Of a DNA stretch of 64,000 nucleotides, positions 45,549-55,800 are shown one piece after another. The stretch lies in contig WAID01000009.1 of the NCBI GenBank assembly GCA_016584495.1, positions 4,030,001-4,094,000 on the forward strand. The letters are read 5' to 3'. The stretch's first letter is position 1, and every line of letters begins with the position of its first letter. A model generated the notes under the pieces. It was not told where the DNA came from. It searched no databases and worked only from the letters and a program-made list of their open reading frames with translations. The stretch is from Celoporthe dispersa. Its lineage: Eukaryota; Ascomycota; Sordariomycetes; Diaporthales; Cryphonectriaceae. The translations under genes and the position numbers were made by a program.

Positions 45549-48500
45549 TTGAGCGCTAGTCACACCGACCCCTTGTCTCGAGACCACGACGACGACGACG
45601 ACCACCACCACCACAAGGACGAGGGATATCAAGGGCTGACGAAGACGGTGGCTGCACCGTCTGGTCGGTTGTCGTCCTCAATCCGTCCTCAGAGATGGGC
45701 CTCCTTCGAGGGCTGGCGGGTTTCCCGCGTCTGCTCCCTGGCAGGTAGTCCCACGAAGAAGGACCTGGGCATCCTCGTGACGGGCATCGCCTGCGCCATA
45801 GCATCTGGCGTGCCGTTTCCCATCATAGGAATTGTCTTTGGTCAGCTCCTCGACGACTTCAACGCCGTCACGTGCAACGAGGACGACTCCTCCAGCTCCT
45901 CCGAGTCCGACGCCAGCTACCAGAAGAGCATCGACGGCGAGATCCTGCTCATCTTCTATCTGGCCATCGCCCAGTTCGTTCTCATCTACGGCCACCTGCT
46001 GTGTTGGAGCCTGTACGGCTCGCGCCTCGCCCAGCGGCTCAGGGAGCGCTATCTGCAGAACCTGCTGCGACAGGAGCCTTCTCACTTTGACCAGCTGCCC
46101 ACCGGGGAGGTTGCCTCCCGCCTGAGCAGTGACATCTCGACCATCCGCTCGGGGACTGCCGAGAAGGTTGGCATCTGTCTGGCCAGCGTCTCCTTCTTTG
46201 TTACCGCGTACATTGTGGCCTTTATCAAGGACTGGGAACTGGCTGCCATGCTTCTCTCCCTGATCCCGGCCTACTTTCTCATGTCCTTTGTCGGGAGTTA
46301 CTACATTGAAAAATATTCTGGGTTGGTGTCGGACTATGCCGCGTCTGCCTCGTCCATCGCCTCAGAGGCCCTCTCCAACATCGTCGTCGTGCAGGCTTTC
46401 GGCGCCAACAAGCGGCTGGAGGACAAGTTCTCCAAGGCACTGAAGTCATCGGAGCGCGAAGGCCTGAAAAAGGCGACTGCAGTCGGTATCCAATCTGGTG
46501 TTCTCTACTTTGTCGCCTACTCGGCCAACGGCCTGGCCTTTTGGCAGGGCAGCAAGCGTGTGGCAGATACTGTGAGCGGTGGTTCCGGGAGCACTGTCGG
46601 TGCTACGTTCACAGTGATTTTCATCCTGGTCGAAGGTAAGGAGGCGGTAGTACTATTGTACCAGTACCCAGCACCCATTTCTCACTCAAAAGAGCCTTGT
46701 TTCTGATTTGGATACAGCCACGTTACTGTTCAGCCAGGTGGCGCCGTTCGTCCACCTCTTCACTGCGGCTGTAGCCTCGTACGAGAAGCTGCGAGAAGAG
46801 ATTGACCGCGCATCCCTGATCGACGGAACCACAGACGCAGGAACTCGCCTGGAAGAAGCAGAGGGCGGCTTTGAGCTCAAGAATGTCTCCTTTGTCTACC
46901 CCTCCAGGCCAGAAATTACCGTCCTGGACCATGTCAGCATCAGCATCCCGCCCAAGAAGCACACAGCCATTATTGGTCTATCAGGCAGCGGCAAGTCGAC
47001 CATCGCCAGTCTGGCCATGAGGCTATATGATCCCGTGGAAGGGCAGGTTTTATTTGACGGACACGACCTTCATGAGCTCAACACCCGCGACCTGAGAAGC
47101 TTTGTTAGTCTGGTGCAGCAGGAGCCTTCGCTCCTGGACCGCTCGATCCTGGAGAATATTGCGCACGGCCTTGTCAACTCTAGCAACCCCAAGCACGCGC
47201 ACCTGAAGCAGAGACTCCTCGGGTCCGACATGTCAGACCTGGCGAGCGAGGTCAGAGAGGGACAGACTCTTATGGCAGCAGCGGAAAAGCGTGGCCCGGA
47301 AATCGTCGAGATCGTCAACCTGGTCCAGAACGCCGCAACGCTCGCAGATGCAGACACATTTATTAATGGGTTGCAATATGGCTATGCCACGCTTGTCGGC
47401 TCCATGGGCCGGCTGGTCAGTGGTGGGCAGAAGCAGCGAGTGGCCGTGGCACGAGCCCTCGTGAAGGACCCTGCCGTCCTCATCATGGACGAGGCCACCG
47501 CAGCCCTGGATTCGAGGAGCGAGCAGCGTATTACAAAGGCCATCAACAACATCGCCACGGGGAGGACGGTGCTCACCATCGCCCACCGCCTCTCGACTAT
47601 CACCGGCGCGGATAACATCATTGTCATGCACAAGGGACAAGTCGTGGAGCAGGGCAACCATGCCGAGCTGATGGCCAAGGATGGGTCATATGCCGACCTG
47701 ATCAAGATGCAGTCATTGGGACATTCGACCAAGGATTCTGACCCGGAGGGGGCCAAGAAGGATGCTGTCGAGGCTTCGGTGACGGAAACTCTTGTCGAGA
47801 GCAAGGACGATTCCTCGGCAGGTGGTGATGGCAACAGCACACACGAGAAGTCTGCCCCAGCTTCTTCTGCCGAAGCAGGAGGACAGGGAGGCGACGACGA
47901 GGAGGAGGAGGAGCCCGAGACTCCATCCAAGTCGCTATGGGCGCTGATGAAGGGGTACGCACCAGCCCTGAGGCCACACGCTCTTGTCATCTGCATCGCG
48001 CTCCTGGGCTCGATCGTGGTCGGCGGAGCCTTCTCTGGAGAGGCCGTCATCTTTGGCAACACTGTGGGAAGTCTAAATGTGTGCAAGAGCGCGAGCAGTA
48101 TCCGCGACGCAGGTGACTTCTTTGGTCTGATGTTCTTCGTGCTCGCGATCATCGAGTTCTTCGCCAACGTCATGAGCTGGTCCGGGTTTGGGTGGATCTC
48201 TGAGCACATTGTGTATTCGGTCCGGGTCTTGTCTTTCCGGTCTCTCTTCGAACAAGACCTCCAGTGGCACCAGTCCAACAACCGCACCCCAGCCTTGCTT
48301 CTCTCCTACATCACGCGAGATGGCAACGCGCTGGCTGGTCTGAGCGGCTCTGTCATTGGAACCATGATCTCGATCACCGTGAACCTCGTGGCCGCCATCA
48401 TCCTGACGCATATCATCGCCTGGAGAATCGCCCTTGTCTGTCTCTCTCTGATCCCACTTCTCCTGGGAGCTGGTATGATGGAACTGCGGGTCCTCGGGAA

Positions 48501-49785
48501 ATTCGAGGAGAAGCACGAGACCGCCTACACAAAATCAGTCGACATTGGCACAGAGGCCATCACCTCCATCAAGACAGTCGCCTCCCTATCCCTTGAACAG
48601 GAGATCCTGAGTGACTACCGGCGATCTCTCAAGGGACCTCGCCAGGAGACCCTCAAAGTCACGCTGCAGGCAAGCCTCTGCCAGGCCATCACCTATTTCC
48701 TCGGCAACTGCGTGAACGCCCTGGCCTACTGGTGGGGCTCCAAGCAGATCATTGCCGGCAACTACACCCAGACGCAGTTCCTCATCGTGGTCTTCTCCCT
48801 GCTGGTCAGTGCGCTTCTCTTTAGCCAGATGTTTGCACTCGCGCCGGAGCTGTCCAGCGCGCGCGCCGCTGCGGCTCGAATCCTGGGTCTCATTGAGATT
48901 GGCTCGGACAAGATGCAAGGACGTATTGACGACTCTTCCTCGTCTTCCCCTCACACGGCCTCGTCGTCGTCCATGGGAGAGAAGGACGTCGAGGCAGCCC
49001 ACGGGACCAATGTCTCCTCCCTCACCACATCTTCTGGAGGCGCCAGCGTCCAGTTTCGCGACGTACGCTTCTCCTACCCGGCCCGGCCCGACGTGGAGGT
49101 CCTCAGCGGCCTAAGCCTCGACATCCGCCCGGGCCAGTTCTGCGCGCTCGTCGGCCCCAGCGGCGCAGGCAAATCCACCGTCATCTCCCTTGTCGAGCGC
49201 CTCTACACGCCCGGTAACGGCTCCATCTTCGTCAACAGCCTCGATGTGACCAAAGTAAGAGACATGTCCTTCCGCGACGACATCGCCCTCGTCCCGCAGG
49301 AGAGCGTCCTCTTTGAGGGCAGCATCAAGTTCAACATCGGGCTGGGGGCGCGACCGGGCCACGAGGCCACACAGGAAGAGATCGAGGAGGCGTGTAGGCT
49401 GGCTAATATCCACGAGGTGATTACGGCGCTGCCAGAAGGGTACGAGACGCTGTGTGGGCCTAACGGGAACCAGTTCTCGGGCGGGCAAAAGCAGAGACTT
49501 TCGATTGCAAGGGCTCTCGTGCGGCGGCCGCAGCTCTTGATCCTGGACGAGCCGACGAGCGCTCTGGATGCGGAGTCGGAGAGGCTGCTGCAGGATGGCC
49601 TGGAGAGGGCGGCCAAGGATATCACCGTGATTGCTATTGCGCATCGCCTGCACACTATTCGTAAGGCCGACCGCATCTTCTTGATCGAGGCGGGTAAGTG
49701 TGTGGATGCCGGCACGCATGAGGAGCTGCTGGAGAGGTCGACGAGTTATCGGGCAAATGTGATGCATCAGACGGTGGCGCAATGA
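45549..49785 (+). CDS. ABCB-type full ABC transporter of the siderophore cluster (SitT type), start unresolved
   Basis: Full-size exporter with TMD1-NBD1-TMD2-NBD2, about 1385 residues from two exons, 45549-46635 and 46718-49785. NBD1: Walker A GLSGSGKST, signature LVSGGQKQR, Walker B AVLIMDEATAALD. NBD2: Walker A GPSGAGKST, signature FSGGQKQR, Walker B LLILDEPTSALD. The Asp/Ser-rich linker after NBD1 is long. The N terminus is His/Asp-rich (DHDDDDDHHHHKDEGYQGL). There is no in-frame ATG before TMD1: the frame opens after a TAG at 45522-45524 and its only early candidate is TTG at 45549, so an upstream exon, an error or a non-AUG start must be assumed. Its position between sidH and sidJ/sidD matches the ABC gene (sitT) of Aspergillus clusters. 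Transport of siderophore or its intermediates is an inference. Confidence 0.88.
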
Positions 49786-50001
49786 GAGGGAATAGACAAA
49801 AAGGAACAAAATTCTGGAGAGAAAGAGAGAAAGGGATGATTTAAAAGGGCACTGAACCTAACCAGCATATTATAACTTTAATACTGTATATTGTACACTA
49901 CTTTCTAGATACCATATAGAACCTCACGCCAGCATATACTAGGAAGTCTTCATATTTTTTTTTTACAAGCCTATGATCTGATGATATACTTGTATAATGC
50001 A

Positions 50002-51255
50002 TCATACCGTCTTCAAGAAACTAAGTACTCTCCTACACAGCCACTGCCGCGGTTCGGCCTGGTCATCATTGCTCAGGGCATGAGAGGCATTGGGAATCAC
50101 CCCGCTGTGCTCCCTGTCCCAGACCTGATACTTTCCATTGTGGTCCGCGGCGGCTCCCCATCTGTCCAGCAGCTTCTCCTTGTCCACCCAGTCCGGCACA
50201 GCCTGGTCGGCACCCGAGTGCAGCATCGCCAGTCTCCCCCTCAGCAGTCCTCCCTGCTGGACCATCCCAAACGTCTTGGCCAGCAGCTCATCAGGGAGGT
50301 CCGAGCTGAACAGGTCGTCCTCGCCAGGCGACACAGGGCTGTCTGGGCTGACGAGGCTCAGGAAGCGCCGACAGCTGATGGGCGTGTTGGGCGGGTAGAT
50401 GCGGTCCGTCAGGGCGAGGGGCAGCATGGCCCCGTCCAGCTCCCCTCTCTTGTCCGCCTCCCGCGCGATGGCCACCATCTCGTCGTAGGCCTTCTGACAG
50501 GACTCGGGCGTCCTGTCGCCGATGCCGTGCTTCAGCACCCACATGATGGCCTCCCTGTCCGACACGGGCGCCTGCGCGATGGCGCCGTCGATGGCGGGGC
50601 GGTGTACGTGCTCGAGCCAAGGGTCGAAGGCAGGGGCAGGGCCTGCGTGCGGGTTGGGGCGGTAGAGGTAGTGCAGCACGCACTGGCTGCCTGTGGAGTG
50701 GCCCATGAGGACGATCTTGTTGGTGCTGCTGCTGCTACTGCTGCTGCCTGCCTCATCCTCTCCGCCGCCGCCAAACTTGGCGGTCTTGTACTCCTGGATG
50801 TAGCGGACGCAGGTGGCGATCTCGTCTGTGTCGCGGTCTAGGTGGCCTACGCCCCATGCCTGGCCTGCGGAGGTCAGATTGATGGTGAAGAGGGACCATT
50901 CTGTGGGCTGGAGGGCGCGGATGAGGTCGGCTGTGTAGGAGGTGGAGGCCAGACCGTCGCCTAGGCCGCCGATGAAGAGGATGCTGTGCGGCTTGCGAGG
51001 GGCAGAGGTGGCTGTGGAGGTGTACTCGAAGGTGACGAGGGTTTCGGTCTACGTCGGGTCATCAGCAAGGTCTAGGATCTAGAAATGAAAAAAAAAAAAA
51101 AAAAAAAAGGCATCGTCACACGCGAGAGAGAGACGGGGGATCTTGGTGCCATCCACATGTATAACTTTTTAAGATGGCTGGCTAGTAATACTGACATAAT
51201 GATGAAGGACACCGCTCATGCCGCCCTTGGGCCAGAACTTGGAGTACTTGGACAT
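50002..51255 (-). CDS. sidJ: SidJ-type siderophore esterase (DUF1749 alpha/beta hydrolase)
   Basis: Hydrolyses the ester bonds of fusarinine-type siderophores or their breakdown products, releasing iron inside the cell. Exons 51255-51196 (MSKYSKFWPKGGMSGVLHHY) and 51048-50002; the intron has a GTCAGT donor and spans an A21/T21 tract; 368 residues. Segments: ETLVTFEYTSTATSAPRKPH, SILFIGGLGDGLASTSYTAD, nucleophile elbow MGHSTGSQCVLHYL, and a C-terminal acid/His region REHSGVIPNASHALSNDDQ. A Ser-rich insert before the elbow is low complexity. It is convergent with the ABC transporter and divergent from sidD across 1.6 kb with two SreA-type sites. Confidence 0.88.
51088..51108. repeat. A21 homopolymer in the sidJ intron
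   Basis: Run of 21 A (+ strand) within the sidJ intron, acting as a polypyrimidine tract on the coding strand. Confidence 0.8.
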
Positions 51256-51877
51256 GACGAGATGGACCGCTGCCAGCTGGACGAACAGCCAGATCTCACT
51301 GGTGCCTATGGGATTCGCTGCAGAGATGTCTCTGGTGAGGAGTCAAGGCTTGGCTCTCCCTCCTGTCTGCCTGTCTACCAGTCTGCCAGATGGTGTGTCC
51401 TCGTTTTCGTGGGGGGCCTCGTCGTCATGAGATGAACATCAAAAAAACCTTAGACGCCCACTGCCGTCGTCACGAAATTCGTAAGAGCATCCGCCGTGAT
51501 CGGGGGACAGGACCGGACCGTCCAAGGGACTCGAAACAATCTTGATCTGCACCTGCATTGACGCCTCTGTGGATACCGGACTACTTACTCACGACGGCGC
51601 ACCCGTGATCCATTTCCCATGTCACCTTGTGCGGGCCTTGTGCCGACGCCCGCAAGCCACAAGAGAATTTTTTTTTCTTCCAAAGATGTTGCTGTCCTTC
51701 CTTATCTCCATACGGACAACAAGGAAAAAGAAGAGGAAAAAAAAAAGCCTGGGTCAGGGTTGGAAGACTATGACTAGTATGGTAGGTAGATGACCAAAGT
51801 GGTGGGTGCGTCGGTGGGATGACCAGGCCGAGGTCCCCCCTTCCCCCTTGAGCCGAGCCAATTCTTTTTAGATAATC

Positions 51878-51886
51878 TTATCTGAT
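51878..51886 (-). promoter_or_regulatory. SreA-type GATA site (ATCAGATAA)
   Basis: Exact match on the minus strand within a cluster of GATA-like words, about 620 bases upstream of the sidJ start. Confidence 0.65.
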
Positions 51887-52820
51887 CAATCTAATCAGAT
51901 TTTGCAGTGTGGTGTGGTGCGTACCTGGAAAGAGCGGAAGGAAGAAAAATGAAAAGAAGTGGAGAGAGAGAAAAAAGAAAAGAAAAACCCCTGCAGGTGA
52001 TCAACTATGGTACCATGGTTTTTCGCCTCGCGTCCTTTAGTGGGGTACCATGCAAGGATCACTTGTAGACCGTGCATGACTCTTTACTTCTCACTGTACC
52101 TCTCCAAATGCATGTAATCCCGTCATGCCAAACTCGTTTAATCGAATCTCCAGAGACGACCTCCCCTTCCTAAGAGAGAGGAAGGAAAAAAACCCCGCCT
52201 TCCAGACAAGGAAGGCAAGTCCCTATTTTGCGACGGCGCTCCGTCCACTTGAGTGCCACACAACAACACAGTATCATCGCAGTCCACACTATGTTTCGAT
52301 GAGGGAGGGCAGGGGGCCCCAACGATGGACCCCTTCCCACAAACCTGCTATGGCAACTAGGGTCACCCACGCGACCCTCTGTCGGTCGGGGTCTTGGTAT
52401 GGCCCCGACTCGCGGAGATGGTTATTGTCAAGGGAAGGACCAACCCAGTGTATGATGTAACCTAGTACCACAGCCCACACAGAAATACGCCTACCCACTC
52501 CCGAGGCTTATGTCACAAGAGGAGAGGGGCCCTTCTTCCTACCTCCCTGACCAGCCGCAGTCCGGAGTGAGAAACAGAGAGGAGAGAGAGTGTGTGAGAA
52601 AAAGAGAGACAGACAGAAAAGACAGGATCCAGGAACCACCAGCACATCATTGCCGCTCCGTGACCTCATGACCACCACCGCCCACGCTGCTGCATGAGTG
52701 AGCTGGTCGTGCAGCTGCAGCCCGGCCTCCTGCATATCGGTACTGCTCTCTCTCTCCCAGCCTGTCGTGGTGTGGGAACATTCTTGTTTTATCTTATTTT
52801 TTTTATCATTATTGTTTATC

Positions 52821-52829
52821 TTATCTGAT
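52821..52829 (-). promoter_or_regulatory. SreA-type GATA site (ATCAGATAA) in the sidD promoter
   Basis: Exact match, 69 bases before the sidD ATG; a second half-site (GATCAGATC) overlaps its right side. The position suits direct repression of sidD under iron excess. Confidence 0.7.
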
Positions 52830-52897
52830 CAGATCGGAGCAGATCAGCCCTCAAGGGTTGGGTTTGGTCCTGTCCAGACCGTTCAGTTCGCGAAACC

Positions 52898-55800
52898 ATG
52901 GGTTCCGTCTTTGTCGATGATGTTGATGCGGGCCCCGGCCTGGCCAATGGCGGCGGCGACACCAGATATTTCAAGATCGCCGGCCTTGCTTCCCTGAGAG
53001 ACGGCATCCTACTGTCATCATGGCTGATCACCCTCATCCGCACCAGGGAAGACAGGTCTGCTTCCTTTGAGTGGGCCTACGATGATGACGATGGTGAAAA
53101 TGGCGTGCAGCAGCAGCAGCAGCACCAGAACAAGCACAGGCAGTTGTCCACAGATGATGTGTTACCAGACCTCAACCTAGAGAAGAGCGTGGGAGAGCTC
53201 ACCAGGGCTGTGAGCGAGCACATTGCGGCGACATCCTGCCCAGGCCCTCACTCGCTGCTCCTGAGCACAGGGTCGCTATCACGGAATCTGGAGGGTACCG
53301 TTGACGAAGTAAGTTCTCCTTTTCTTTTTCTCTCTCTCTCTCACTCTCTCACTCTCTCTCTTTCTCTCCCCGTCTCTTTCTTCTTTCATTTTTTGAAAGA
53401 AGAATAAAAAAATAAAAAAGGAAAAGAAAGAAAGAAAGAAGAAGAAGAAGAAGAAGAAGAAGAAGAAGAAGAAGAAGAAGAAGAAGAAGAAGAAGAAGAA
53501 GAAGAAGAAGAAGAAGAAGAAGAAGAAGAAGAAGAAGAAGAAGAAGAAGAAGAAGAAGAAGAAGAAGAAGAAGAAGAAGAAGAAGAAGAAGAAGAAGAAG
53601 AAGAAGAAGAAGAAGAAGGAAAAAACCCCCATAAACCAATTGTCTATCTCGATAGCTACCATCTTCCAGGACTGATTGTGACGACGGTATCAAAAGGGCA
53701 CAATCCATCTTCAACTTCGCCTCGAGGACGGTTACCGCCTGGCAGTTCGCCCGACATGGCACAGCGACAAAGTTCTGCCTTATACTGTGGAGCGCCATAT
53801 CGAGACCCTGGTTGACGTGCTGCGGGTATGCATCTCGCGCCCTGCTGATGTGACCATTCACAGCTGCATGGCCCCAACCCCATTCGACCTGGACTCGATA
53901 TGGAGGTGGTGTCATGAGCTGCCCCCGACCCATGCCTTCTGCATGCAGGACATGGTCGCGCAGCAGGCCCAGCAGCACCCCGACAAGGTCGCCATCGACT
54001 CCTGGGACGGGACCTTGACCTACGGCCAGGTGGACCGCTACTCCACGCTCCTGGCAGCCTCCCTTGTCAGCGAGGCCGGCGTGCAGCTGCACGACTTTGT
54101 CCCGCTGTGTTTCGAGAAGTCCAGGTGGACCATCGTCGCCGTGCTCGCCACCATGAAGGCGGGGGCCACCATCGTCATGATGGACCCGTCGCTCCCGCTG
54201 GCCCGGCTGCAGAACATGGCCGAGCAGGTCGGTGCCAGGACCATGGTCTCGTCACGCCTGCAGACGGGTCTGTCCGAGAAGATCCTGCCCACAGGAGCGC
54301 GCCTCGTTGTGGAGGCCGACACATTCGCGCGGCTATCTCCTGCCGACGCGCGCGCCTCCTCGGTAGAGCTGCCGCCCGTGCCCCCGACCGCCCTGATGTA
54401 CATCATCTTCACCTCTGGCAGCACGGGCACCCCCAAGGGCGTCAAGATCTCCCACCAGACCTACACCAGCAGCGCCATCCCCCGGGCCAGGGCAGTCGGC
54501 TACTCGGGGGAGTCGAGGGTTCTGGACTTCGCCTCCTACGCCTTCGATGTCAGCATCGACAGCATGCTCCTGACCCTGGGCAACGGCGGCTGCCTCTGCA
54601 TCCCCCTCCGACGAGGACCGCCTCAACGACATCAACGGGGTGATGGAAAACATGCGCATCAACTACGCCGGTATCACCCCTTCGGTCGCCCGAATCCTGG
54701 ACCAGGACGTCATCGCGTCGCTGAGCGCCCTCGGTCTCGGCGGCGAGGCGTCTGCCCCTCGAGACGTCAACCTCTGGGGCCTAGACACGAGGATCGTCAT
54801 CGGCTACGGGCCCTGCGAGTGCACCATCGGCTGCACGGTCAACAGCAACGCCGCCACGGGCAGGGACTACATCTCCATCGGCCCAGGCAACGGGGCCGCC
54901 ATGTGGATCGTCGACCCGAACGATCACAACACTCTCCTGCCCGTCGGCGCGGTGGGCGAGCTGCTCGTCGAGGGGCCCATCGTGGGCCAGGGCTACCTCA
55001 ACGACCCCGAGAAGACCGCCGCCGCCTTCATCCACGACCCGCCCTGGCTCCTCGCGGGCCACAACGGCCGCGCTGGCAGGACGGGCCGCCTGTACAAGAC
55101 GGGCGACCTGGGCATGTACGATCCGGACGGCTCGGGGGACATCGTCTTTGCCGGGCGGAAGGACACCCAGGTCAAGCTGCGCGGGCAGCGCGTCGAGCTC
55201 GGCGAGATCGAGAGCCAGCTCAAGGCCAGGCTGCCTCCCGGGACCAACGTGATCGCCGAGGTCATCACCCCGCAGGCCTCTGCGGGGCAGCCGACCCTCG
55301 TGGCGTTCGTCTCCCACACGGCAAAGGTCAACGGCGCCGAGGAACTATCGCCCGCTGAGCTCTCGGGTGACCTGCAGGGGGCGCTGGCCGGCGTGAACGC
55401 GGATCTGGGCAAGGTCCTGCCGCGGTACATGGTGCCCAACGCGTACATACCCACCAGCTATATCCCGACCCTGATCTCGGGCAAGATAGACCGCAAGCGG
55501 CTCAGGCAGTTCGGCGCGGCAGTCGACCTGCAGAAGCTCGGCCAGACGCCGTCAGCCACAAAGGCTGCGCGGGAGGACCGGGAGCTCAACGACATCGAGC
55601 GGCGCCTGCGGCACGCCTGGGGCCTGGTGCTGAGGCTCGACGAGGACGGCATCCACCCGGACGACAACTTCTTTGCGCTGGGCGGCGAGTCCGTGGCGGC
55701 CATGCGGCTCGTGTCTGCGTGCAGGGAGAGGGGCCTTGACCTGTCCGTCACCAGCACCTTTGGCCACCCTACACTTGGCGCGATGGCCCGGACGGTCCGC

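Larger units (their letters stand above)
51256..52897. promoter_or_regulatory. sidJ-sidD divergent promoter
   Basis: A 1.64 kb spacer with no gene. It contains exact SreA-type sites at 51878-51886 and 52821-52829, each with extra GATA-like words beside it (TAGATAA at 51869, ATCAGAT at 51894, GATCAGATC at 52827). Confidence 0.6.

Noticed and set aside
53279..53662. Poly-Phe and poly-Leu minus-strand frames
   Set aside because: Translation of the GAA/TTC microsatellite, not a protein.
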